In this document: one piece after another, positions 12,301 through 24,980 of the stretch
Position numbering within the stretch: position 1 is the stretch's first letter
Layout of the letters: each line of letters starts with the position of its first letter
Source of the DNA: Saccoglossus kowalevskii
Lineage: Eukaryota > Hemichordata > Enteropneusta > Harrimaniidae
NCBI RefSeq assembly: GCF_000003605.2
Contig: NW_003141308.1
Location: 558,646-622,645 of the forward strand
Reading direction: 5' to 3'
DNA: 64,000 nt
The notes under the pieces: model-generated
Databases searched by the model: none
The model's input: only the letters and a program-made list of their open reading frames with translations
What the model was told of the DNA's origin: nothing
Made by a program: the position numbers and the translations under genes

Positions 12301-15300
12301 CGTGTTATATCTTATCTGATCTTATGAGATCAAGATGAAGATGAAAACAGACGTTAAAAGTTCCATCAGGCAAATCTACTCTACAATATCAACACAATAC
12401 TATTATGCAAATAATATAAAGATTGCTATAATTACTTAAAATATTATCAAGATTTTTTTTCTTCCGAACCATTAGAATATTTGTTTACCGGATTGTCTTA
12501 TCGCTTGTGAAACATGCATTTGGCCGTGGTTGATAGCAGGTAGTTCAAGCAGATGACGTGCGCGAAGGTCAAAAATGACATGGAGGGGGGTCATTTGTGA
12601 TGCAAGACGTAAAGGTCATGTGTAACGTATCATTGATTAGAATTCATGATACAGATATTAATCAAAATGTATTCTAAATGTGAGATGAAAAGAAACAATT
12701 ACTAACAACTAATTTTGACAAGAAAATGCAGAAGTATATTTGGAATAATTCATAACGAAATATATTCCTTATCCCAACCAATGATAATTTTCATAATTAT
12801 GGATTACATACAATATTACAGAAAAAATGGACAATGTGATATATTCTCTATAGTTTTGCATTTGATTTGTCTTGAATTATGTTCAACATAAATCATCTAT
12901 GAACAGTAACTTCGGGTATAGTACACTTCGTTTGTATCCTTTTTGCAAAAACAATTATCGTGCCCTTGAATGTTCATAATCTCTTTCATTGGGTATGTTG
13001 GAAGTGAATAATATTGTTGAATACAGGGCGAATAATAACAAAATCATATCACCTGATTTACAGATGAAATTCTATGATATTAATATCCTGTATATAGTCC
13101 ATCAGCTGGGTGGAGGGTAGTACTCATCTCAGGGGACCAGCTGAAACCATTTCTAAAATTATCCTTGGACACTTTCTAGCATAAAAAAGTATGATAGCCA
13201 TTGTCAAATAGTAGCTTTCCATAAAATTTAAGCTATCTTTTAATTAACAGGTGAGNNNNNNNNNNNNNNNNNNNNNNNNNNNNNNNNNNNNNNNNNNNNN
13301 NNNNNNNNNNNNNNNNNNNNNNNNNNNNNNNNNNNNNNNNNNNNNNNNNNNNNNNNNNNNNNNNNNNNNNNNNNNNNNNNNNNNNNNNNNNNNNNNNNNN
13401 NNNNNNNNNNNNNNNNNNNNNNNNNNNNNNNNNNNNNNNNNNNNNNNNNNNNNNNNNNNNNNNNNNNNNNNNNNNNNNNNNNNNNNNNNNNNNNNNNNNN
13501 NNNNNNNNNNNNNNNNNNNNNNNNNNNNNNNNNNNNNNNNNNNNNNNNNNNNNNNNNNNNNNNNNNNNNNNNNNNNNNNNNNNNNNNNNNNNNNNNNNNN
13601 NNNNNNNNNNNNNNNNNNNNNNNNNNNNNNNNNNNNNNNNNNNNNNNNNNNNNNNNNNNNNNNNNNNNNNNNNNNNNNNNNNNNNNNNNNNNNNNNNNNN
13701 NNNNNNNNNNNNNNNNNNNNNNNNNNNTTTGATACGTGAAGTAATGAGAATACTTGAGATTATTTTTTTTCTAGACGTCATAACATAACAAATTTTTCGA
13801 AAAAAAATACATAAAACTCGTATATTTATGATTAAATTTGACATAATTAAAGAAGAACATGACTAATATAAATTTTGACTGCAGATCTGCATTCTACATT
13901 CACATAGCTTTTATTTGATATATTACACGATGATTTTGGGTGGCAATTTTATTTTAGAAGCTTAGGAATGAGGAATGGAGTATTATATACTAATTGCCAG
14001 AATTGGTTTCCATGGCAACAACTCCAAGCTACCACTTGGACAAGGCTATCGCACAAAATGTTCATGCTTAGGGCCTATAAAAGCCATTTACAGCAATTCC
14101 AGCCGGTCCCCCGAAATGAGTACAAAATCTCATTTTTTTTAGACCCAGCTGATGGACTAATATTGCAGGATCATTTTTCATGTAATTTAATGTCGTATTG
14201 TATCGTAACAAATCATATCATATCGGGTGTAAAAATTGTAAAAAACACAATTTTGTTACTAATAATTACACACGTATTCTAACTGGTGTTGTTTTATCTG
14301 AATTCAACAACTGATAATATACAACATACGGTCAAAGGTCGGATACAAACAAATTTAAATAATAATAATAATATGGGCATTAGCGGATTTAGAGGCAGCG
14401 CAGAGGGTGCGTGCCCTTCTAAACGTGTGGTTACTCATATACATATATCGCAAATGCAGTGTGGCAATTACGTCATTGTAAAGGTGTGCCAACGCTAACT
14501 AAACACCATACATCCGCCCGACGTTTAAACTTGGTATCATAGAAACTAACTCTATAAACTGTATTAAAATAAAATAAGCACTGACATACCCATTCATCTA
14601 CACTCAATCGAAAATCAATAGTACTACATGGATTTAAAAAAATACAATAAACATATAACAATGATGATATTGATGGGACAACGTACATTTACGCACATAC
14701 ATAGGGCGATCTGTACAATATTAGATAAATTATTGTGCTACACAAGAGAAATAATCAGTCTCCGAGCATTCACACTAATTAGTGTACACGATCAAGACAT
14801 GATTAATGTAAAATGAAATAGATAACTTGGGACATTTAATTTAGTAAAACAGAGTGGGGTGTGTGAAATAGTTAGGACGTTGTACATTTCATATTGAATA
14901 TCTTCCTATGGTCAATCTATGTTGCATGGCCTCTTTCAGTAAACTCATTGTTAGCATACGTCTACATACTTCCAGGACTATGTAGTTTACGCTTTGAAAT
15001 TATCTGCCAATTTTGTTCCTTTCGAACCGTAAGCTATATATAATACTGGTGTTCCAGTATTTCGGAAATAAGATGAGAGTAGATAACCATTTTTATATAG
15101 ATAATATAAAGCTATGATCGAGGGATCTCGTCAGTTATTGCCCTTATTCGATCATAGACCATTTGGGCATAACATAAAAGTCGATTCATGGGACAGTCGC
15201 CTTTGTGACCGGTTTACACAAATAATTAACATTCAAATTTAATTCCATTGGGAAGCGAGGTTCAGACAAAACGATTAAAAATGTTATTGCTTTTTTTACA

Positions 15301-15680
15301 TTACGTTGTAACCGCAATCATAAATTATATTGATTGGGAGACGATAGGTTTGGACATGCGCAAATCGATATACGAAACACTTGTTTTTTTTCTGCATAAT
15401 GAGAATTATTGTGTTTAAGGCTGGACGAATAATGTCCTGTGTGACATACTTGTGTATATTCTAGACACACGAAACCTATAGCAACGCATGGGCCTCGTGT
15501 GTCGGGGTGACCTCGTAATGCAAAGCGAATTTTTACTTTAGAAAATTTATATAACGTCCTGTTTTAGAGAGCTGTTAAAAACAAAAACAAAAGTGAGTGT
15601 CGTAATTTTGTAATAGTTTAGAATGTTTGTGACGATAAAGTACTAATTATGCATGTGCGCTTTACAACTTAACAGCAATA
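12301..15680. other. Intergenic DNA with assembly gap
   Basis: AT-rich DNA upstream of the lipase gene, with the N-gap 13256-13727. A perfect RFX-type X-box string (GTTTCCATGGCAAC) lies at 14006-14019. A short hairpin with 10-bp arms (CTATGATCGA / TCGATCATAG) lies near 15112-15160. No gene recognised. Confidence 0.5.
13256..13727. other. Assembly gap (472 N)
   Basis: A run of N. Apparent open frames through it are artefacts. Confidence 0.99.
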
Positions 15681-16195
15681 TTAAGGTAAAAGCCTACTCA
15701 TAATTTTTGAGAAAATTGGTCATAAATCACATGACAATGTTCATTAGTTTATTATGTAAAACGGTGAAGCTAATGTCTCATTGCATCAGGTAATGGCATT
15801 CTTTCGTGTGTTACAGTGACTATTTTGAGAAATGTTTAGAACAATTCTATAGAGTATAATGTTAAAAAAAATACTTTTTAAAACCCCGATTTTTGAAATA
15901 ATTCAAGAAAATAAAAAGTACCCCATCATTAACAATATATTATTTTTTAGCCTATGTCACCAGCCTACAATTAAGATATGACATATTGTCTCTGCCATAG
16001 AAACCTATGGAAAAAACACGATAATCTACCAAAATGGCCACTATCTACTAAAATACAATCATCATTTCCTCGAAAAATAAGCTGGTGACCCACAACTTTT
16101 TTTAAAACAACATTTTTATATTGCCTAGAAGTAAAATATATTGAAAAAAGGATTAATTCTAAGTAATTGCATTCATGAGTAGGCTTCTACCTTAA
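15681..16195. mobile_element. 515-bp TTAA-bounded inverted-repeat element (MITE, piggyBac-like target)
   Basis: The left end reads TTAAGGTAAAAGCCTACTCA and the right end, reverse-complemented, TTAAGGTAGAAGCCTACTCA: a 20-bp terminal inverted repeat with one mismatch, each end starting with TTAA. TTAA is the target duplication of piggyBac-family transposons, so this is most simply a non-autonomous element of that type. The interior is AT-rich with no transposase. A single copy was seen in this window. Confidence 0.75.
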
Positions 16196-16199
16196 ATGT

Positions 16200-16560
16200 A
16201 AAGAAACGCGGTGTCCAGTGTGTTCGGTGCGTGCAGTGTTTTATGGTGCACGCGGTGCGTATGGTGCGCGCGTTGCGTGCGTGATAACCAGCCAGAGAAT
16301 AGAAGGACAATAAAAGAGCAGCATAATACGCGCATGCGCAGTTCTGAGGATAACGTTCCTTGAACAAAGTATTCAGAATGAATATAATGAACAAATGAAT
16401 ATAACCATTTCCGTACTTCACAATGTCACAGTCGTCACGCCGCGCCGTGTTCGATATGGGTCCCATGCGACGTATGTTAAATATATTGTTTACACTAAAT
16501 GTGCACGGGTACTGGGCGCCAGCATTGGTGTATTTATTAAAAACCGTAAACCGAAAAAAA
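16200..16560. repeat. CpG/GTGCG-rich stretch with a dispersed GATATGGGTCCCAT motif
   Basis: Immediately right of the 515-bp element. A run of degenerate GGTGCGTGC-type words covers 16205-16285. CGTGTTCGATATGGGTCCCATGCG-like sequence near 16445 has relatives near 29480 and, reversed, near 62070. The string ATGGGTCCCAT is itself palindromic. Probably repeat-derived; ends unknown. Confidence 0.4.
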
Positions 16561-19500
16561 AATCAGAAGAAAAATATAAACTATTAGTTTTGATAGGTAA
16601 ATCAATACTGAAATGATGAGATTTAAAAAAAAATAGAATTAATGCCTAAATAGTCATGTTTATTAATAAGATGATATTTTATTTTTATTTTACATATGCA
16701 AATGAGTTTAAAACATTTTTTTAGTAAATCTCAATGTCTTTGCCTTTGTCTGGGAAACTCGAACACCAAGAATTCATTATTCAAATTACCAGGAATTAGC
16801 TTTGTCTTGGGATTTCTCCTCTCAATCTTTTTCGTTATTTCAAACAAAAACGCCGGTATGGTCATAACATATTCTTAAACGGGGCGCAATGTGAACATCA
16901 GAATAACCAATTTGCAATTTATGGAAGTAGGGCAGAAGAGAATTCAGTAGTTCGGAAATAAATATACAACGAGGCAGTGGTAAGGTGTCATAGACGAGAC
17001 TACGACCATACGATAACTGCTTTATTCAGTAAAACTTAAGACTATAAATACACTAACGTCAGATGGTTAGATTATACATGACATGATATGCAAATTACTA
17101 TTAAATCTGGAATCTATCAATGAACGTGATCTTGTAATTAAAATCCCCCGGAAATTACACCCCTTTCCGTAATATTTGGGATTCTCAGACTTGGTGTCTA
17201 TTTTACAGTGTCTCCCGACACAATTGAATCTCGCACCAAAATGATGGTCAAGACATTCTTGACCCGAAGCCTTTTCGCATCTCAGTGAACGTATGAATTA
17301 AAATTGTGAATTTTAATTAAAATGGTAGAAGTTAATACGTCGGAAAAAACAACACACAAACTGCTCACTGATTTGTCTGACTATTTTGCAAGTATTGACT
17401 TTATTTTTGAAGATCTATATCACGTTCTATATATATTTACTAAAGGTAAATTGTTATATTGTTTCTGCTATGAATAATACATAAATTATGTTATTAATTC
17501 CTCTAAACACTAAAAGAAATCAATCGATCTTCGTTCTGCCAATGCTAAGTGTTAATAACCGTGGCGGCAATCTTATTTGACATTAGTTTGCGTACATAAT
17601 TGTTCAAAACTTGAAAACAAATATGCAAAAAATTATACTATTTCGTCTTATTACTCGACTGTAATTGACACATTGCTTGATGAAAAAACATCAATCACAG
17701 GTACAAAGCGTATGCGCCATTGTGATACAATATCTAGTATTTATCGAGATATGCGAAGACGAAATACAATAATAATGTCCATCAGGGTAAAATATCACGA
17801 GAAATTTGAAACCTGAAGTCATCGTCCAGGTCACACATACTAGTTCGTAGAAGGTAAATACGGTATATATTACATATAAAACAAAACTTCCATGATCAGA
17901 GTTATATATGACAAAATAGAATGGATAGCGAAGGCTATATTAAAATAATAAATTATTTAAGATGATTTATTCGTCTCTAATTTCGCGACATTTACATATA
18001 AATTCTGTGCGCAGATGATAAAATGTTCAATCTTCAACACATCTAAGTAAAGATATGTTTGTTTGCATCTAATTTATATGATTACACTTATTACTACCTT
18101 ATACTAAAATATGTTTGGACGTTTAGAGTACTAACAAATTTTCACTTATGGTCCGGTTAGACTTAAAATATTCACCACGAATATTCACTTTCGAGATATA
18201 ATTGTTGGTATGTGTTGATTCTTTGATATTTTACCTTCGTCGTCCTGTACTTCATTTAGTAATTCAAACTACCCAGATTGATAAAAACGGAGAGTTTCCT
18301 GATTTCAATATCGAAAACACCTTGGCGTAATTATTTGCTGGGGGCGGCCGCTTAGGTACGTTAGTATATGTTTATTTGTTAAAATATGTACACATTATAT
18401 CTGATTGGGGTAGGTATTGCCAAGCAAGTTTATAAAATTATAAACAAATATTTTCGTAAATAACACTGACCGCGAAGTACGTCTTTGAGAAGTATTACTG
18501 ATGGAATACTTTATATTGCAATTTCTTTCAATTTGAATTAGTTGTATTGCAATGCATTAGTAATATATTTATGAGTATGTCTATATTTATATACATTCCT
18601 TTATTTCATTGTTGAGACTGAGTTATACAGATTGTTAAGTACTACAATTTATCTATATTGGAAAACGGTTATGAGGATTTTTAATTCAATAAATAATATT
18701 CAACTATTCTTTGCAACACCAATAAGATCATAATGGTAATGTTTATTGGTCTTTGAAACTAGAGGCATTATCAGAGCACGGGTCTTATTTTGGAACTCCT
18801 GCCAGGATGGTATTCCCAGAATAGTGCCAGTTGTTGAAAAAACATAAAACTTTAATTCTCAACAAGGATGAAAGGACCAGTTACTGAGACAAAGCCCTAC
18901 TCCCCGCGAAACCCACCAGATACGAAACCCAATTACCGCAAAAGCCACTCACCGAGAAGCTACTAGTCTACATTATAATATATATATAGCATAGAGTTCA
19001 GTTCAGTTCAGTGGTACAACTCAACCCTGTACGAAACACAGTGCTATTGCAATTGATGCATTATTTTGACAACTTGCTGCGAACTGTTGCACATGTTTGA
19101 AACGCTGCTCGACTCATACTCAAATGTACAATCACCCATGTACCTGGGATCGTCACAGCGAAAAAAAAGAATCCTGGCAGGTCATCAGCTACAACAAAAT
19201 GAAATTAACGTAATGATATTGTCATCCCTGGGGAGGGTATGGAGATCGGTAATTACAAAGTCTTAAAATTACAAAACGTAGATGAGTTTTACTGGGTGAT
19301 GATTAGGATTGAATGATGAGATGGCAGCTGAGATATGCCTGTGTTTATTTCAATGCCACCTGCTGCGTACCCACAACTATGATAAAGTCACTTATTTTGA
19401 TATCACAATTGATTCCGGCAATTGCGTTATTCTATTCCCCGTAGACTTATCCGGTAAGTACACTTGTTGGTATATTTAATGAACTTGACTTACTAGAGTG

Positions 19501-20491
19501 GGTTAGGCGATATTGTAATCTGTGATCCGTCTTCGCGACTCGTTGCGCGTCTTCTTTGGGAGTGGCTAATCATCACCACATGTCTCTGGTATGTATGGCG
19601 TGGATCATTATATGAATGGCGTCATAAGTCTTACATATGGCAAGTCATTCGTCTTTGACAGAAACGTTCGTTTCAATGTATTATGTGACAACCTTCCAAA
19701 TGTCATCATGGTTGTTCAGTCTATCCATAGAGAAATCGCGATACCATATCTCTACTCTGTGTAGACAATCATCGAACAAATAAACTATTTAATAAATTCT
19801 TATGGAGACGTAAGAAACACATATGTAATAAGGTGGCAGAAACTTGTTATTGTACATGACATGTGACGAGCGTGAATATATGCATGTCCGTTTGCCAGTA
19901 AAAATTGGTTAATACGTGAACAAATTATATGTCATTCATTTTGTAAAAACTATGGTGATCAATACTAGGAATTAATGCTCACACTATATAACTTGTTGGC
20001 GAGACGCCGAATTCTGAATTTAAGGCTAAGTTTCGTCGGTCTGTCACGGTCATATATTGTAAGTGTTTCAAGATTTTTTATCCAAACATTAACATATATC
20101 ATGGAAATATGTTCTAAGAATTTGTGGCAAACACATATGTGATTTGTTCGTCATGTATCACCGTTCAGGTTCACAGGTGACAGTCAACGTTACCATAGAA
20201 ACCGATGGTCAAACATGGATATGTATATATATATATATAGTGCCAATATATAAACCGAAATTTGACTTTTTCAGGATAATAGTAATTGCAATTCAGACAT
20301 ATTAAAATTGTGGAAGGTTTATTTGATTTTAAACTTAGTTCTTCGCTTGATTTTGTTCAAAATCGAGACAAAGACAGGATATTTTATGGTGTTAATATGC
20401 ATGTGTTTTGATTTGATAATGTTTGTTTAGTTGATGTCTATATAGTTATATTTCTTAAAATTATTACATTTCCTATAATTAGTCATCGATC

Positions 20492-20530
20492 AGGGGCGGA
20501 TACAGGATGTTCGGTTAGGGGGCGCACCTT
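20492..20530 (+). repeat. Possible DNA-transposon end (CAGGGGCGGATAC...)
   Basis: Begins CAGGGGCGGATACAGG and continues into GGGGGCGCACC. Similar CAGGGGCGGATCCAG ends are widespread on non-autonomous DNA transposons of invertebrates. No matching opposite end was found, so this is a lone or decayed terminus. Confidence 0.3.
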
Positions 20531-20671
20531 TTCAATGACGTTATTGCCGTGTTGTATTATGGGATATACATGTATGAGTAACTACAGCGTTAGTATGAAA
20601 AGGAGGAAGTCTCATGTTTCACACTTTCTAATGATCATTCAACTCATTAAAATTAATTGAGAATGAGTCCC

Positions 20672-20845
20672 TAGTACGATCTAACATTAATATCAAGTCA
20701 GTAAAAAAACAAAATATTTAGGATTTGATCATTAGAATATTTGAGTCCCTAGTCTATATCATGGAATTGAATTAGTACGATCTAACATTAATATCAAGTC
20801 AGTAAAAAAACAAAATATTTAGGATTTGATCATTGGAATGTTTTG
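20672..20845 (+). repeat. 101-bp tandem duplication
   Basis: The string beginning TAGTACGATCTAACATTAAT recurs 101 bp downstream (20672 and 20773). About 70 bp, ending near GGATTTGATCATT, is almost identical between copies, with differences in the last bases. A recent local duplication in non-coding DNA. Confidence 0.85.
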
Positions 20846-22070
20846 GAGTAGCTAACAGAGCTGAAAAAAAAATATTTGAAGAGGGAACAATTCTTGTAAA
20901 AATAAAATCTGCAGGGATGACTAATAACTGAAAGGTGATTCTTCACGCCTAACTCTTAGTAAAAAAACAACATTCCTTATAGTGTATGAAAAACACAGAA
21001 AAAATACTGTGAAAAAAAATCAATACAGCAAAAAAGACAGTGAGAAAAAAAAATATATATTTTTTTTTTCAAGTTTATGTCGGTATTGTCACTTACTACT
21101 TACTTATCACCGGTCACTGCTTAGGTAGTTTCTAGCATCATGTGTGTGAACTAAATTTCATATTATTTTCAATGATCAACGTAAGATGGCAGCTGCCTCA
21201 TTTGTCCTCCCGTTGTACTCAGTTGAAAATGTAAAAGCCCGGAAATAATGATTTGTTTTAATTTTAAACTCCCCGTATTTCTGTTCACTGAATGATGGTG
21301 CCTATTGTATTATTTGGATGACCTAATTATCGCCCGATTTTCTTAATTTGCAATTTGAATTCCTAATTTTGAAACGTATTTAGTCTTTCCGATTTATCAG
21401 TAGGATTGTCACTCGTGTTAAACTTCTTGAACACTGCTTTCCTCTATATCCAACAACCAACACTGATCCGTTGACACAATTTCTACTATATTAATTAAAC
21501 ATTGCCATAGAAATCAAAGATGATCCAATAAAGATGTTTTTGAAACTTACAATTAAATTAAAATTAAATTTCGGCATAGTCGGGTCAGTTAATCAATCTC
21601 TCCTGTCTCGAATTTCAATCCCCATCAACCAATCGAGTTGTTAGCGCCCTTTTCTTTAGACCACGCTGTACATGTCCAAGTATGATATGGTCATGTGATA
21701 TGATATGTCAAGTTTGAGTTACTAATAGCTGTATTAGATTCTCCAGCAGAGTAGAGATGTGGTTATTATATATTGCACGCTCGGTAGGGGTTCCCTGTTT
21801 ATTTAGTATTGAAATTAAAATTACCTATCAGAGGTTCACTTTTATTTCGTTGTATTTTCCCGTCGTGACAGCGTGCGTCGGTAAACATAAACTGAGCGAC
21901 TGTAATTGCGAGTACGGGTCAGAACTCCCCATCCATTTCTAAGAATAATTACACAAAAACAAGACTTTCATTTTGAGAATGTGTGCTCGTCTGTTTGTAG
22001 ACGGTGGCAATCAAGTCTCAACTGGAATGAGGCTGGAACATGGTGAACGTCGGTATGGGGGTCGAATCCG

Positions 22071-22210
22071 TCCAGCGTTTTACCCTGCTTTCCCGTGTAC
22101 TATAAATCCGAACACGGTCCAGCGTTTTACCCTGCTTCCTCGTTTACCATGATTCCAAACACGCGCACAGCGTTCTACCCTGAATCCTCGTTTACTATAA
22201 ATATCCCACC
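22071..22210 (+). repeat. Three-copy tandem repeat, period about 47-49 bp
   Basis: Units begin at about 22071, 22118 and 22167 with (T)CCAGCGTTTTACCCTG or a close variant, followed by TCGTTTACTATAAAT-like sequence. The last copy is the most diverged. Confidence 0.8.
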
Positions 22211-24416
22211 CCTCTATCCCTTTCTCTGCCTTGAAGCAACATGCTAGTACTGGTAAAGCATATATTATCTTCTCTTCGTAGTAGACTCCTTGGCTGTCAT
22301 TAACTAAATGGTCTATCCTTATTTGCCTCACTTGACTTCAAATAAATGGCTTTAAAACCCCTCAAAAAACAACGTCTTAATCGATGTGTGTTTTTTTTAA
22401 AATTGAAAGCAATTACGTACGCACATTGCGATGGCGTGCTACAGAATGTATCGTGTTGTACCTTTGAAAGCTTTATAATAGTGTTATTTTATTTAGAGTA
22501 TATATCTAATACTATCGGTGTCTATTTGACCAGTTATTCGTATCAAAGAAACGTTTATATTAAATAATTCTTTATTATATATTTTTACAGTGTATTAAAT
22601 AATTTGTGTATTGACTATATTCATTGTAAGTACATCTTTACATTTTCCAAACTACTGCATATCAAAAACAATAACGTCTTTGTTTATGAATTATGTATAT
22701 ACTATGCATGACATCATTGGTGATAAGATTTTGTTGATGTGTTAAAACTCTTTTGTTACATAATACACGGTGCCAATGATCTTACGGAAATTATTTATTA
22801 GTCATTGTGTGTGTACAATGAATATGTTTCCATGACAAAAAGTCGATTGGCCAGCATTTATTTTCATTATTTGGGCAAAAATGCAAAATATCTAATGAGG
22901 CGTGGTCACCGTACACAACGAGAGTACGTCAACGAGAACTGTCTCTGAATTCCGAGGACAGCTTTAAAACTAACTGCGAACAAAGTGCGTCAGTGTAGAC
23001 TTATACCAGTAAAAAAAAAACCGCGATGACAACTTCCGGTCTCAGTATACAATTGTAATACCGTGTAAAGTGAGGCGCTATCGAGGTACTATGGTAACGA
23101 CCGTTGCTAAGTAATTCAATGTTTTTAATAGAGAGTTATACATATCGACTAGTGCATTGACCATGATTTGAGCAGCGATGCCCGAGGCCGTCACGGTGGA
23201 AACCTATGTTACAATCATGATTTATTTTTTTTGGAAAAATTCAAAGTCAATCATTTAAAAAAAAAACGAAGGCACTACTTTACTCGTGGCTAACTCACGA
23301 AAAGTGGATGTTCGGATTTACAGGGAAAAGGGTCTGCTATAATTACCGATCGCCTTTGGCGGATAAATCATGTACTTATCAACGAGCATCTACTATCTCG
23401 AGTGGCGTGCACAAGGAGAGGTGCATCTTACAGCGTTCTGAGACCATGACATTTTCATAACCTGTTCCAAATATCCTACATACATAGGCAATCTGTTACA
23501 GACCAAATTTGCATCCCCTTGAAAGCTCTTTATCGAAACCATTGGTTTAAAGCGTATGTAGGATAGAAATATACATACGAGCGGCTGGAATTATAGTTAT
23601 GATGTGTATTTCCTTTTGAAAACATGTGGGTTTTTATTCTCGGAAGTCAATAACAGTATAACACTTATTATTAATCGCGTTAATAATTTTAGTTGATGAT
23701 TCATACGTCACAGATACTAAACTACCAAGTGCTTGATACGGTCTATATCCTTTGTCGATAATGACGTATAATATTAAAATACGTTATTTGGGGACATTTA
23801 GACGTCACTGCTTCAAGTACATGATTCATGAGAGAAATGTGTTTATTAATGTCTAATATAAAGCGGATATACACACATATCTTAATTTACTACGAGCCCC
23901 ATTCATCGACTAATGCAACTTGGTTACATCATTTCCTGTGGGTTGGAAATAAAAATTGTCTTGCTCAAAATCAAGTAGCAAGGCTTTGTAATTTATTGAT
24001 CGATTGAGAAGACCACGTAACATTGCTTCTTCGTGGTGATTAATGCATTGCACCTTGGGAATTATGTATTGCAAAATATGATTAGCTTATATCAAATAAT
24101 CATCATCGTCATCATCATTAGCACCATCATCATTGAGATACGTAAATAACCTGCGGCTATATGTATAACACGTTGTACGTACACTCAAGTCAACAGCGAG
24201 GAGTTGAAATAAGCGTGGGACGCACGTCAACCATTTAGTTCTGAGCCCCCCGGATTACACTCGTGTTTCCACTGGGTAATAGAAAGTTGCGTCATAGTAT
24301 TTATGTTTGTCAACTTCTCCGAAGATATACGCGTGTCAAATTTTTGACGACACGAAGGAAGTCGGGCAATTTGTTTCCACTCTGTCGTGTCATTTGTGTG
24401 ACTTCGCGACATTACC

Positions 24417-24423
24417 TTTATAA
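24417..24423 (+). promoter_or_regulatory. TATA-like box upstream of the C1q-domain gene
   Basis: TTTATAAG about 100 nt upstream of the proposed start codon at 24524. It would give a leader of roughly 75 nt. Suggestive only. Confidence 0.3.
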
Positions 24424-24523
24424 GAGTGGAGCGGAAGAGCTTTTGGGGCTTAACGCACGAACTGTCACTAAAGACTTTGATCTATCTCATTTCCATAGGT
24501 CTCTCCGCTGTCAAGTATACAGT

Positions 24524-24980
24524 ATGTACGAAAACTCTGTTCGCCTTGCTGCATGCGTTGTGCTGCTATGTTTTGTTCTCCCCACGGCGGTATACACCAC
24601 GGACGGCAGGCTGGTGCGTCATGTTGAAGACTTGTCGCAGGAATTCAATTCTTTGAAAATTGAGTACTTGAACATGCTGCGAAAAATTGAAAAATTGGAC
24701 GTTACCCTAGCAACGCAAGATGAAGCTTTACAAGACACATGGTTCAAGATGGGTAGACTAGAAGAGAAGGTAGATCGACAAACCTCGGAGTTACAGGAGA
24801 CAAAGGCTACGATAAAAGAGCAAAAAGCTAGAATCGACTACTTGGAAGAGGTTGAAAATACTCGTAGGCTCATGCATTACGGGAATGGCGGCGGGTTTAC
24901 CCGGAGCAAGCCCATGCGACTTCACAGGCCCGAAAAAAGAACGAACGTTATGAGGGAAGTTGTCAAGAAACAAAACACCG
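24524..24980 (+). CDS. C1q-protein exon 1: signal peptide and coiled coil
   Basis: 152 codons plus one base. Signal peptide, long coiled coil with few prolines, then a basic linker ending VVKKQNT before the donor G|GTATGAAA. Confidence 0.87.

Larger units (their letters stand above)
16561..24400. other. Gene-poor intergenic DNA
   Basis: AT-rich, with scattered simple repeats. Noted within it: a tandem duplication at 20672-20845, a TIR-like end at 20492, a three-unit repeat at 22071-22210, and a CAT/ATC trinucleotide run at about 24100-24137. No exon with family motifs seen on either strand. Confidence 0.5.

Noticed and set aside
13233-13844. Long open frames across 13256-13727 on both strands
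   Set aside because: They exist only because N codons hide stops; the flanks have no coding signal.
22020-22070. tRNA-derived SINE or tRNA gene (GGTCGAATCC B-box-like string)
   Set aside because: No properly spaced A box and no cloverleaf could be drawn; no poly-A tail or second copy.
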